A stretch of DNA of 22,336 bases, from NCBI GenBank assembly GCA_005778045.1, contig SXKQ01000010.1, positions 1-22,336 of the forward strand. The letters run 5' to 3'. This document shows, piece after piece, positions 1 through 7,594 of this stretch (the first letter of the stretch is position 1; each line of letters starts with the position of its first letter). The translations under genes and the position numbers were made by a program. The DNA comes from Planctomycetia bacterium. GTDB lineage: Bacteria > Planctomycetota > UBA1135 > GCA-002686595. A model generated the notes under the pieces. The model did no database searches and had not been told where the DNA came from. It saw only the letters and a list, made by a program, of their open reading frames with translations.

Positions 1-12
1 GACGGAGCGCGG

Positions 13-2160
13 TCAGTCGCCGAGGGGCACGCGCAGGGTGGCGCGCAGGCCGCCGCCCTCCGCGGGCTCGAAGCGCATCGTGCCGCCCATGGCCTGCGCA
101 CGACGCTCGAGGTTCGAGAGGCCGTTGCCGCGCGGGCGCGCCGGGTCGATGCCGCGGCCGTCGTCCTGCACCTCGAGCGTCAGCGCGTCGGGCTCGGCGG
201 CGAGTCGCACCGAGACGTTGCGCGCGCCCGAGTGGCGGATCGCGTTGCTCAGGAGCTCGCGGTGGCAGGCGATCAGGTTGCGGTAGGTGGCGTAGGAGAG
301 CTGGCGCGCGTCGATGCCCGTCGCTTGCCAGCGCGACTCGAGCCCAGCGCCGTCGAGTCGCTGGCCGCTCTCGTGGCGCAGGGCCGCGGCCACGGCCTCG
401 AGCACGCGCCGCTCGCCCACGAGGCCCGACGCGATCGTGCGCACGTCGGCGAGCGCCTCGCGCACGCTCTCGCGCGTCGCCTCGAGGCTCTCGCGGTGCA
501 GCCCCGAGAGCAGGCGCGCGCCGACGTCGTCGTGCAGGTCCGCGGAGATGCGGCGGCGTTCCTCGGCGGCGCCGCGGTCGTAGGCATTGCGGCTCTCCTC
601 GATCCACTGCGCGAGTGCGCACAGCTGCCGAGCGAGCGCGAGGTGCGTCGGCCCGAACAGGCCACGGCCGCCCCACGGGTTGCGCACGACGAGCGCGGGA
701 GCTCCGGCGCGCGCGGGCAGGGCGAGCGCGAGGCCGTCGTCGCGCAGCGCCGGCTCGGCCACGTCGCCTTCGGCCGCGGCGAGCTCGAGCGGGTCGAACA
801 GGCGTGCGAGCAGCGCTTTCCAGCGGCTCTCGCGCTCGGCGGCGCTCGCGGCGAACGCGACGTCGACGACGGAGCGGAAGAGCTCGTTCTCGTCGACTCG
901 GCGGCGCGCGACGAAGCGGCGCCAGAGCCAGTCGCGCAGCGGCATCCACAGCAGGCCGAGCGCGAGCACGGCGAGGCCGAGCGACGGGCCCGGGGAGAGC
1001 TGCAGGGCGAAGACGAGCAGGGCGTCGAGGCCGAGCAGCGCGAGCAGGGCTCCCACGTAGAACAGGAGCCGGAAGGCCCACTCGTCGAGCTCGAACAGGC
1101 GGTAGCGCGCCACGCCGAGCGCCACGCCGACGTGGATCAGCAGGAACAGCAGGAATGCGGCGCCCTGCGAGACGGGCGGCAGGTCGCCGATCAGGATCGG
1201 CGCGATCACGAGCGCGACGAAGCCGCCAGCGCCGAGCGCCACGGAGAGCCCGAGCCAGCGCAGGGCGGCACGGCCACGCGGGTCACGGCGCGTGGCGAAG
1301 GCCTGCACGCCGATGGCGGCGAGGATGCCGAGCATCTCGAGCAGCGTGGGGAGCTGGTTGCCCGTCGCGGGATCCGGCACGAGCCGCGCGACGTCGGCGA
1401 GCAGCCACAGCGCGACCACGGTGAACAGCAGCGCCAGCCAGCGCGCTCGCACGAGCGGCCGCGGATAGACGAGGAACAGCGCGATCATGGCCGCGCCAAA
1501 GGTCAGCGCGCCGGTGTGGTTGAGCGCGGAGAGCGCGCGGTGCGTCGCGGCCGGCAGTGCGAGCTCGCGCGTGCTGTAGACCGCGGCCGCTTGCGCGAAG
1601 ACGAGGATCGACGTGCCGACGAGCGCGAGCCAGCGCGCCGAGGCCTCGCCGCGCCGCAGGGCCCACACCCACGCGCTGACGAGGAAAGCCGCCGCGCCGA
1701 TCCCGAGCTGCATCCAGAATGCGCCGGGCAGGTCCACGAGCGCGCGCTCGCGGGGCGCGATCGTCACGCTGCGCGCCGCTCCCAAGGGCTCGGTGAACTC
1801 GACCTCGACTGCGGGCTCCGCCAGCAGCTCCGACAGCGCCTGCTGGCGCTCGAAGAAGCGCTCGATCTCCGCGTAGCTCGGCAGGAAGTCCGATTCCTCG
1901 ATCAGGTCGACCGGCTCGAGCTCACAGCGGCGTCCATCCGCCACCGCCAGCGCGCGCACCGCGCTCCCGACCGGAACCTCGCTCGCGGCACCCTGCGCGT
2001 CGCCCCCGAGCACCACCACCCGCTGCTCCGCCTCGCCCTCGACCCCGAGCGCGAGCCCCAGCGACCGCTGCCCCAACGCCAGCCCCAGCGCCGCCGCCGA
2101 GACGGCCGCCCCCAGCGCGAGCGCCGCGACGAAACGCCGAAACGGAGTGGCGAGCAGCAT
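13..2160 (-). CDS. Membrane-bound sensor histidine kinase (HisKA_3/NarL type)
   Basis: The 715-residue protein should autophosphorylate on His and pass phosphate to a response regulator that is not in the window. The N-terminus has one membrane segment (about 8-32), then an extracytoplasmic part (about 35-140) that loosely resembles a PDZ fold but is not confidently assigned. Roughly eight to nine hydrophobic helices lie between 147 and 408, and a cytoplasmic linker follows. The HisKA_3 dimerisation region reads ERRRISADLHDDVG with the phospho-acceptor His at 543. The HATPase_c domain shows the N box ELLSNAIRHS (Asn639), the G1 box DDGRG (666-670) and the G2 box GNGLSN (678-683). It lies 33 bases downstream of the ATPase gene on the same strand and is probably co-transcribed. 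No purine-rich ribosome site precedes the ATG. The partner regulator would be expected just beyond base 1. The kinase call is firm; the signal sensed is unknown. Confidence 0.9.
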   Translation of the reverse strand: MLLATPFRRFVAALALGAAVSAAALGLALGQRSLGLALGVEGEAEQRVVVLGGDAQGAASEVPVGSAVRALAVADGRRCELEPVDLIEESDFLPSYAEIERFFERQQALSELLAEPAVEVEFTEPLGAARSVTIAPRERALVDLPGAFWMQLGIGAAAFLVSAWVWALRRGEASARWLALVGTSILVFAQAAAVYSTRELALPAATHRALSALNHTGALTFGAAMIALFLVYPRPLVRARWLALLFTVVALWLLADVARLVPDPATGNQLPTLLEMLGILAAIGVQAFATRRDPRGRAALRWLGLSVALGAGGFVALVIAPILIGDLPPVSQGAAFLLFLLIHVGVALGVARYRLFELDEWAFRLLFYVGALLALLGLDALLVFALQLSPGPSLGLAVLALGLLWMPLRDWLWRRFVARRRVDENELFRSVVDVAFAASAAERESRWKALLARLFDPLELAAAEGDVAEPALRDDGLALALPARAGAPALVVRNPWGGRGLFGPTHLALARQLCALAQWIEESRNAYDRGAAEERRRISADLHDDVGARLLSGLHRESLEATRESVREALADVRTIASGLVGERRVLEAVAAALRHESGQRLDGAGLESRWQATGIDARQLSYATYRNLIACHRELLSNAIRHSGARNVSVRLAAEPDALTLEVQDDGRGIDPARPRGNGLSNLERRAQAMGGTMRFEPAEGGGLRATLRVPLGD

Positions 2161-2193
2161 CGAAGGGGAAGGCTGGCCGACGCGCCGGCGCGG

Positions 2194-2766
2194 TCAGCGG
2201 GTGCGGGCGATGAGGCCGAGGTGGGAGAGTTCGTCGAGGAGCAGGTCGGCGCGGGCGGCGACGGGGCTCTCGGCGGGCAGGCGCAGGAGCTGGTAGCCGA
2301 GCTCGCGGTAGGTGGCGATGAGGGAGGCTTCGATCTCGCGGGCGCGCTGGAGGTCGGAGGTGCGGCCGGTGTCGACGCGCGGCTTGAAGGGCAGGCAGAT
2401 CTCGCACAGCACGATCACGTCGTAGCGCGAGCTCTGGACGGCGGCCTTCACGAAGGGCGTCGGGGGCGCGCCGACGAGGCGCATGTAGGCGAGGCCGTCG
2501 ACGAGGCCGCGGTCGCAGAAGACGGCGGCGGCGCTCTCCTGTCGGGCGGCGTATTCGAGCTGCAGCTGGCGCTGGGCGATGCGCTCCTGAAACTGCGGCA
2601 CGTGGGTCAGGCGCCAGACGCGGGCCTCGTCGCGGCCGAGCTCGGCCACGAGCTCCTCGATGACGCGGATGGCGGCCTCGGGAACCGTGCTGAACCCGCG
2701 CGCGGCGAGCTCCGCGAGCAGGGTGGACTTGCCGCTGTGCGGCCCGCCGGTCAGCGCGATCTTCAC
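2194..2766 (-). CDS. AAA_28-family ATPase/kinase-like protein
   Basis: A 190-residue P-loop protein. It opens with MKIALTGGPHSGKST, a Walker A motif (GGPHSGKST, residues 7-15) at the extreme N-terminus. The later VFCDRGLVDGLAYMRL segment resembles the DRG-type motif of the AAA_28/NadR-like nucleotide-binding family. The substrate is not evident; relatives include NadR-type ribosylnicotinamide kinases and uncharacterised ATPases. I chose the GTG start at 2766 because it puts the P-loop at the usual distance from the N-terminus and has a GGGAGG ribosome site ten bases upstream. A longer open frame extends to 3159, but the added residues are arginine- and proline-rich and look non-coding. Upstream of the histidine kinase, same strand. 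Confidence 0.8.
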   Translation of the reverse strand: MKIALTGGPHSGKSTLLAELAARGFSTVPEAAIRVIEELVAELGRDEARVWRLTHVPQFQERIAQRQLQLEYAARQESAAAVFCDRGLVDGLAYMRLVGAPPTPFVKAAVQSSRYDVIVLCEICLPFKPRVDTGRTSDLQRAREIEASLIATYRELGYQLLRLPAESPVAARADLLLDELSHLGLIARTR

Positions 2767-2776
2767 GGGACAGGAA

Positions 2777-2782
2777 CCTCCC
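2777..2782 (-). promoter_or_regulatory. Ribosome binding site deciding the ATPase start
   Basis: On the minus strand this reads GGGAGG, ten bases before a GTG codon. It is the only good Shine-Dalgarno match near the P-loop start, and it supports the 190-residue form over the longer open frame. Confidence 0.65.
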
Positions 2783-2841
2783 GAAGTCGGGGAGGACCGT
2801 CGTAATGGTAGCGGCCCGGGGCCAGGCGTGGGGCGCCGAGG

Positions 2842-2891
2842 GGCCCTCCTCGAGCCATCTGAGGGCCATCCGTCCGGGTCGGTGCCGACGG
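2842..2891. repeat. Inverted repeats between the divergent ATPase and glmU genes
   Basis: GGCCCTC at 2842-2848 pairs with GAGGGCC at 2861-2867 across a 12-base loop. Next to it CCGTC (2870-2874) can pair with GACGG (2887-2891); alternatively GTCGG (2878-2882) pairs with CCGAC (2885-2889). Both flanking genes read away from this stretch, so a terminator role is unlikely. It could be part of the ATPase leader or an operator, or only a by-product of high G+C. Confidence 0.35.
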
Positions 2892-2933
2892 GCCCCGGGG
2901 CGCCGATCGGCCGGGCGGGCCGGGGCGGTCGCG

Positions 2934-2961
2934 TTGACTTCCCGGGCCCTGCCCGTACCAT
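2934..2961 (+). promoter_or_regulatory. Sigma70-like promoter of glmU-prs-rplY
   Basis: TTGACT at 2934-2939 and TACCAT at 2956-2961 are separated by 16 bases. The -35 matches 5 of 6 consensus bases and the -10 matches 4 of 6. Transcription would begin near 2968. This rules out the in-frame ATG at 2960 as the glmU start and leaves the ATG at 3017. Confidence 0.6.
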
Positions 2962-3016
2962 GTTCGGCCCTTTCGTCGTCCTCACACGCCCCCTTCGTTT
3001 CCATCGCGAGAGCCCC

Positions 3017-4303
3017 ATGTCCCGGCCCGACACCGTGATCATCTTGGCAGCAGGCCAGGGGACTCGGATGAAGACTGGGTGGGCCAAGGTCATGGCGCCG
3101 CTCTGCGGTCGACCGATGATCGCGTGGGTGGTCGAGCTCGCGCTCGCGCTCGACCCCAAGCGCGTGCTGGTTGTGGTGGGCTACAAGGCCGACGAGGTCA
3201 CGGCTGCACTGGCGGGACTCGATCCGCAGCAGCGCATTCGCACCGTGGTGCAGGCCGAGCAGAAGGGCACTGGCCATGCGGTGCAGTGCTGCCTGCCGGA
3301 GCTGGGCGCGGATCCGGGCCGGGTCGTGCTGCTCTACGGTGACATGCCGCTGCTGGCGGCGGAGAGCCTCGAGCTCCTGTGCAACGAGCAGGCGGCGACC
3401 AAGGACGGCATGGCGCTGCTCACGGCGCAGCCGGCGAATCCGCGTGGTTTCGGACGCATCGTGCGCGGCGCGGATGACTCCGTGGCGCGCATCGTCGAGG
3501 AGAAGGACGCGACCACCGACGAGCGCACCCTGCGCGAGGTCAATCTCGGGGTGTACTGCTTCGATGGCCGATTCCTCGTGGAGAGCCTGCCGAAGCTCTC
3601 CGACCGCAACGCTCAGCGCGAGTACTACGTCACGGACGTGGTCGGCATGTTCTCCGAGGCCGGGCGGCGCGTGCTGCCGGTCGAGATCACCGACGAGCGC
3701 GAGGCGATCGGCGTCAACACGCTGGTGCATCTCGCCGAGGCGCGCGCGGCCCTGCAGCGGCGCATCGTCGAGGCGCACATGCTCGCCGGCGTGTTCGTCG
3801 AAGATCCGGCGACGACCTACATCGCCCACGGCGTCACGATCGGTGCTGGGACGCACATCGCGCCCTGCAGCGTGATCGAGAAGGGCTGCTCGATCGGTGC
3901 CGGCTGCCACATCGGGCCCTTCGCGCACATCGGCGAGGACACGACCCTCGACGACGGAGCGGAGATCGGCAACTTCACCGAGACCAAGCGCTCGCGCTTG
4001 GGCAAGAAGTCCAAAGCCAAGCACCTCGCCTACATCGGCGACGCGGTGATAGGTGAGCGGGTCAACGTCGGCGCGGGCACGGTGTTCGCGAACTACGACG
4101 GCGCGAAGAAGCACAAGACGACCGTGGCGGACCGTAGTTTCCTCGGGTGCGGCACGGTGCTCGTGGCGCCGTGCTCGACGGGCGAGGGCGCGACGACCGG
4201 TGCCAACGCGGTGGTGACGCATGGCTCGCACGTCGGAGCGGGCGAGCTGTGGGTAGGCGTGCCGGCCAAGGCCAAGGCGCGCCGCAAGAATGGGAGCGCC
4301 TGA
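3017..4303 (+). CDS. glmU: Bifunctional UDP-GlcNAc pyrophosphorylase / GlcN-1-P acetyltransferase
   Basis: GlmU acetylates glucosamine-1-phosphate and then uridylylates it, giving the UDP-GlcNAc used for peptidoglycan and lipid A. The N-terminal uridyltransferase domain (about 1-225) opens with the nucleotidyltransferase signature LAAGQGTRMKTGWAK; the usual Pro before Lys is Ala here. It also contains LLYGDMPLL and the EVNLGVYCF region. A linker leads into a left-handed beta-helix (about 250-415) with repeated IGxG hexapeptides. The acetyltransferase active-site region KHLAYIGDAVIGERVNVGAGT and FANYDG correspond to E. coli His363 and the NYDG loop. The protein has 428 residues, slightly short of the roughly 455 usual for the family. 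The start was chosen downstream of the promoter at 2934-2961. prs follows 10 bases later. It also fits the conserved glmU-prs-ctc-pth gene order. Confidence 0.95.
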   Translation: MSRPDTVIILAAGQGTRMKTGWAKVMAPLCGRPMIAWVVELALALDPKRVLVVVGYKADEVTAALAGLDPQQRIRTVVQAEQKGTGHAVQCCLPELGADPGRVVLLYGDMPLLAAESLELLCNEQAATKDGMALLTAQPANPRGFGRIVRGADDSVARIVEEKDATTDERTLREVNLGVYCFDGRFLVESLPKLSDRNAQREYYVTDVVGMFSEAGRRVLPVEITDEREAIGVNTLVHLAEARAALQRRIVEAHMLAGVFVEDPATTYIAHGVTIGAGTHIAPCSVIEKGCSIGAGCHIGPFAHIGEDTTLDDGAEIGNFTETKRSRLGKKSKAKHLAYIGDAVIGERVNVGAGTVFANYDGAKKHKTTVADRSFLGCGTVLVAPCSTGEGATTGANAVVTHGSHVGAGELWVGVPAKAKARRKNGSA

Positions 4304-4313
4304 GGAGCACGCC

Positions 4314-5267
4314 ATGGGCTACACGACCGATCGTCTCGTGCTGATGTCCGGCACCGCGCACAAGGAGCTCGCCGAGTCGATCAGCGCCGAGCTCGGGATT
4401 CCCGTGGCGAACGCGCACATCGGGCGCTTCCCCGACGGCGAGATCGACATCAAGGTCTACGACGACATCCGCGGCGGCGATGTGTTCGTCATCCAGCCGA
4501 CCTGTCCGCCGGTCAACGAGAACTGGATCGAGCTCCTGCTCATCATCGACACCCTGCGCCGCGCGAGCGCCGGGCGCGTGACGGTGGTGATGCCGTACTA
4601 CGGCTACGCCCGCAAGGACCGCAAGGACGAGGGCCGCGTCCCGATCAGCGCCAAGGTCGTCGCCAACACGCTCGCCAGCGTGGGGGCCGACCGCATGCTG
4701 ACGATGGACATGCACGCGGCCCAGATTCAGGGCTTCTTCGATATCCCCGTCGACCACCTCTACGCCAAGCCGGTGCTGATGGCGGCGGTCAAGCGCCTTG
4801 GCATCGAGAACCCGGTGATCGTCACGCCCGACGTGGGCGGGGTGAAGATGGCGCGCGCTTGGGCCAAGGCCATCGGCGCGGACCTCGCCATCGTCGACAA
4901 GCGCCGCATCTCGGGCTCCGAGATCGCGGTCGAGCACGTGATCGGTAACGTCGAGGGGCGCAACGTGATCATCGTCGACGACATGATCTCGACCGGCGGC
5001 TCGATCTCGGAGGCGGCCGCCATTACCCGCCGCCACGGGGCCAAGAAGATCGTCCTCGCCGCCTCCCACGCCGTGTTCTGTGGACCGGCCGTCCAGCGCC
5101 TCGACGCCTGCCCGGCCGACAAGATATTGGTCACGGACACCATCCCGCGCCGGGGGGACAGCCCCAAGGCGCTCGAAGTCGTCAGCGTCGCGGGCCTCCT
5201 TGCCCGCGCCATCCGCAACATTCACCGCAGCGAATCTGTAAGCTCGCTCTTCGAGGAAATCCAATGA
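4314..5267 (+). CDS. prs: Ribose-phosphate pyrophosphokinase (PRPP synthetase)
   Basis: Makes PRPP from ribose-5-phosphate and ATP for purine, pyrimidine, NAD, His and Trp synthesis. The 317-residue length is typical of class I enzymes. Visible signatures are FPDGE (39-43), the MPYYGYARKDRKDEGR region, MDMHAAQIQGFF (131-142), the VDKRR flexible-loop residues (195-199), and the PRPP-binding loop VDDMISTGGS (221-230). The ATG at 4314 has GAGGAG overlapping the glmU stop, so the two are translationally linked. The next gene overlaps its stop by ATGA. Alternative upstream start at 4290 lies inside glmU and lacks a ribosome site. Confidence 0.96.
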   Translation: MGYTTDRLVLMSGTAHKELAESISAELGIPVANAHIGRFPDGEIDIKVYDDIRGGDVFVIQPTCPPVNENWIELLLIIDTLRRASAGRVTVVMPYYGYARKDRKDEGRVPISAKVVANTLASVGADRMLTMDMHAAQIQGFFDIPVDHLYAKPVLMAAVKRLGIENPVIVTPDVGGVKMARAWAKAIGADLAIVDKRRISGSEIAVEHVIGNVEGRNVIIVDDMISTGGSISEAAAITRRHGAKKIVLAASHAVFCGPAVQRLDACPADKILVTDTIPRRGDSPKALEVVSVAGLLARAIRNIHRSESVSSLFEEIQ

Positions 5268-5974
5268 AGCAGACCAAGAACGCCCCGACCGCCGTCCTCC
5301 AGTCCGAGCCGCGCAAGAAGCTCGGTTCGCGCACCGCCACCGCGCTCCGCTCCATGGGCCGCATCCCCGCGTCGCTCGAGCTGACGAAGGAGGCGCCGCA
5401 CGTCGACTTCTCCATCGACACCGACGAATTCATGACGGCCCGCCGCCGCCACCAGCACGTGTTCGAGCTGGATTTCGCTGGCAAGAAGGAAGCCGCGATT
5501 GTGCGCCACCTCGACTGGGACACCTTCGGTGAATCGATCATCCACGTCGAGTTCCGTCGCGTCGACCTGACGAAGAAGACCGAGGTCGAGGTCGACCTGC
5601 ACTTCGTCGGCCACCCCAAGGGTGTGCTCAACCAGATCATGGCGCAAATCAAGGTCATGGCGCTCCCGACCGAGATCCCCGACGAGCTCGAAGTCTCGGT
5701 GGCCGATCTCGAACCGGGCACGAGCGTGACGGCGGCCCAGATCAAGCTGCCCGCCAACGTCGACCTCGTGACCAACCCCGCCGCGACCGTGGCGCGCATC
5801 AGCGAGATCAAGGTCGAGGCCGTTGCTGCCCCGGCCGCCGCCGAGGGTGCCACCGCTGGCGCCGAAGGTGCGACCGCTGGCGCTGCCCCGGCCGCGGGTG
5901 CCAAGGGTGCTGCCCCGGCCGCTGGTGCCGCCCCGGCCGCCAAGGCTGGCGACGCCAAGAAGCCGGCCAAGTAA
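5264..5974 (+). CDS. rplY: 50S ribosomal protein bL25 (Ctc form) with Ala-rich tail
   Basis: Binds 5S rRNA in the large subunit. The 236-residue protein has the N-terminal L25 domain (about 1-100: RKKLGSRTATALRSMGRIPASL..., then the HLDWDTF and VEFRRVDL strands), followed by the TL5/Ctc C-terminal beta domain (about 100-185). The last 45 or so residues are almost only Ala, Gly, Pro, Glu and Lys and are partly repeated; they are probably disordered. The ATG overlaps the prs stop (ATGA), with GAGGAAAT just before it. The neighbours prs and pth match the ctc locus of Bacillus, where ctc sits between prs and spoVC/pth. A strong hairpin follows the stop. Confidence 0.93.
   Translation: MKQTKNAPTAVLQSEPRKKLGSRTATALRSMGRIPASLELTKEAPHVDFSIDTDEFMTARRRHQHVFELDFAGKKEAAIVRHLDWDTFGESIIHVEFRRVDLTKKTEVEVDLHFVGHPKGVLNQIMAQIKVMALPTEIPDELEVSVADLEPGTSVTAAQIKLPANVDLVTNPAATVARISEIKVEAVAAPAAAEGATAGAEGATAGAAPAAGAKGAAPAAGAAPAAKAGDAKKPAK
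5843..5884 (+). repeat. Two 21-base direct repeats in the rplY tail
   Basis: Positions 5843-5863 and 5864-5884 are near-identical 21-mers encoding EGATAGA twice. A looser repeat of the GAAPAAGA-type coding unit follows up to about 5945. This suggests growth of the tail by slippage or duplication. Confidence 0.7.
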
Positions 5975-5986
5975 GGCCCCTCGCGT

Positions 5987-6016
5987 GGCGCAGGGGACCG
6001 TGCGGTCCGCTGCGCC
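5987..6016 (+). terminator. Hairpin after rplY (possible terminator)
   Basis: GGCGCAG (5987-5993) pairs with CTGCGCC (6010-6016), and GGACCG (5995-6000) pairs with CGGTCC (6003-6008), with one mismatch between the two helices. About 13 pairs with a very small loop. No run of T follows, so it may slow or end transcription without the classical U tract, or protect the 3' end. It separates rplY from the pth promoter. Confidence 0.5.
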
Positions 6017-6112
6017 CCTGTTCCGGATGCCGTCCGTGGGGTTCCCGCGGGCGGCATCGTCCGTTGTGGGGCGGCTCGCGCGGGACCGGCTCCTCCCGCT
6101 CGGGCCCGGCGC

Positions 6113-6140
6113 TTGCGCGTCGCGCGGCGCTCCCTACAAT
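6113..6140 (+). promoter_or_regulatory. Sigma70-like promoter of pth
   Basis: TTGCGC at 6113-6118 and TACAAT at 6135-6140 with a 16-base spacer. The -10 matches 5 of 6 consensus bases. It lies 56 bases before the pth start, downstream of the rplY hairpin, and could drive pth through bamA. Confidence 0.55.
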
Positions 6141-6196
6141 CTTGCCCCCGCTCCTCGCACGGCACCCGCCGGACGAGGGGAGGGCTGGAGCACCTC

Positions 6197-6808
6197 GTGA
6201 CCCGTCTCGTCGTCGGCCTCGGCAACCCCGGACCGCAGTACGAGTGGACGCCGCACAACGTCGGCTTCCACGCACTCGACGAGCTGGCGCGGCGCTCCAA
6301 GCTGATCTTTGAAGCTCCCGCGGTGCTCGAAGTCACCATGGCCGGCATCCCTTGCCTGCTCGCCCGCGACACCCGTCGCGACGCGCTGCTCGTCAAGCCG
6401 ATGACGTTCATGAACCTCTCCGGCACCGCAGTCGCCCCGCTCGCCCGCACATTCGGCGTGCCGCCCGAGCAGGTTCTCGCGGTCTTCGATGACCTCGACC
6501 TGCCCGTCGGCGCGCTGCGCATCCGCCCTCACGGCGGAAGCGGCGGACACAACGGGGTGCGTTCCATGGTGCAGATGCTCGGCAGCGACCACTTTCCGCG
6601 GCTACGGATCGGGGTCGGCAGGCCGAGGACCGACGCGGCGCGTCATGTCCTCACGCAGCTCACCGGCGACGCGCGCATTCACGCCGAGATCACGGTCGCT
6701 CACGCGGCCGACTTCCTCGAGGCGTGGGTCGGCGAGCCGGAGAGCCTCGAGAGGCTCATGACGCGGTTCCACAGCCGCTGGAAAGACCTTGGGTCAGAAG
6801 GCGGCTAG
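6197..6808 (+). CDS. pth: Peptidyl-tRNA hydrolase
   Basis: Cleaves peptidyl-tRNAs released by stalled ribosomes. 203 residues, normal for the family. Key residues are in place: Asn10 in VVGLGNPGPQY, catalytic His20 in TPHNVGFHALD, the KPMTFMNLSG segment (Asn73), FDDLDLP (Asp98, matching E. coli Asp93), and the GGSGGHNGVRSM signature (Asn119). The start is GTG at 6197, because the Pth N-terminus must begin just before the first beta strand; GGGGAGGG lies upstream. Longer in-frame starts overlap the promoter. rpsF follows after 42 bases. Confidence 0.95.
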   Translation: MTRLVVGLGNPGPQYEWTPHNVGFHALDELARRSKLIFEAPAVLEVTMAGIPCLLARDTRRDALLVKPMTFMNLSGTAVAPLARTFGVPPEQVLAVFDDLDLPVGALRIRPHGGSGGHNGVRSMVQMLGSDHFPRLRIGVGRPRTDAARHVLTQLTGDARIHAEITVAHAADFLEAWVGEPESLERLMTRFHSRWKDLGSEGG

Positions 6809-6850
6809 GAACCGTCGGCCCGCTCAACCAACTGAAAGCGAGACCAAGTT

Positions 6851-7360
6851 TTGACGACGACGTACGAAGGCATGTTCCTCCTGGACAATCAGGTGGTGCG
6901 AGCGGACTGGCGCCAGGCGAAGGCCATGGTGACGGATCTGCTCGCGAAGAATGGCGCCAAGGTGCTCTGCGCCCGGCGCTGGGACGAGCGCAAGCTCGCC
7001 TATCCGATCCGTGGCCGCACCCGCGGCACGTACCTGCTGGCCTACTTCGAGATCGCTGGCACGAGCCTCAACGGCATGCGACGCGACTTCGAGCTCGACG
7101 AGCGCGTCCTGCGCTACCTGATGCTCAAGGTCGACGCGATCCCGGCCGGCGAGATGGAGAAGGCCGCGGAAGAAGGCGCTGACGGTTACGTCGTGCCGCC
7201 GCCGCCGACCGAAGAAGCGACCTCGCCCGAGCGCGCCGTGTTCGGCGATCTCGCGGACCGTCCGATCCAAGAAAACCTGCGCCGCAATGCGCCCGCCGAA
7301 GCCCCCGAAGTTGGCGACGGTGCCGAAGTCCCCGAAGCCGCTGCCGCGGAGGAGAGCTGA
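6851..7360 (+). CDS. rpsF: 30S ribosomal protein bS6
   Basis: A small-subunit protein that pairs with bS18 on 16S rRNA. The 169-residue protein has the S6 fold in residues 1-100 (TTYEGMFLLDN, RRWDERKLAYPIRGRTRGTYLLAYFE, DERVLRYLMLKV). A roughly 65-residue acidic, Pro/Ala-rich tail follows and is probably disordered. The start is TTG at 6851: an in-frame TGA at 6833-6835 leaves no other start codon upstream, and the next ATG would remove the first beta strand. The ribosome site is weak (GAAAGCGAGA). rpsR starts 3 bases after the stop. Confidence 0.93.
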   Translation: MTTTYEGMFLLDNQVVRADWRQAKAMVTDLLAKNGAKVLCARRWDERKLAYPIRGRTRGTYLLAYFEIAGTSLNGMRRDFELDERVLRYLMLKVDAIPAGEMEKAAEEGADGYVVPPPPTEEATSPERAVFGDLADRPIQENLRRNAPAEAPEVGDGAEVPEAAAAEES

Positions 7361-7363
7361 ACC

Positions 7364-7582
7364 ATGGCCGAGAGCCGCAAGCCCAGCCCGCCGATCGCAA
7401 GCCGTCACTGCGACGACCCGAAGATCGAATACAAGGAGGTCGCGTACCTCCAGAAGTTCCTCACGCCTCAGGCGCAGATCCTCTCCCGCAAGCGCTCTGG
7501 CTTCTGCACGCAGTGCCAGCGCGAGTTGAAGGCGGCGATCAAGCGTGCCCGTCACATGGGCCTCATGGCCTTCGTCCAGTAA
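7364..7582 (+). CDS. rpsR: 30S ribosomal protein bS18
   Basis: 72 residues, normal length. The core IEYKEVAYLQKFLTPQAQILSRKRSGFCTQCQRELKAAIKRARHMGLMAFV is the S18 rRNA-binding helix-turn region and partner surface of bS6. It keeps some Cys residues (one near the N-terminus, two in FCTQC), an incomplete reminder of the zinc-binding form. GAGGAGAG lies within the end of rpsF. No ssb or priB gene sits between rpsF and rpsR. rplI begins 12 bases downstream. Confidence 0.95.
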   Translation: MAESRKPSPPIASRHCDDPKIEYKEVAYLQKFLTPQAQILSRKRSGFCTQCQRELKAAIKRARHMGLMAFVQ

Positions 7583-7594
7583 GGAGCTCCTCCC

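Noticed and set aside
232..2805. Open frame of 857 codons on the plus strand opposite the histidine kinase
   Set aside because: It is antisense to a gene with clear kinase motifs, its translation is mostly Arg, Glu, Gln and Ala without any domain, and high G+C makes such frames common.
2960..2962. Earlier ATG as the glmU start
   Set aside because: It overlaps the -10 hexamer, so it would not be on the transcript; the added residues are not part of the GlmU fold.
1922..4315. Open frame of 797 codons on the minus strand across the kinase, ATPase and glmU
   Set aside because: Overlaps three recognised genes and the glmU promoter; composition is biased (His, Arg, Asp-rich) and no family is visible.
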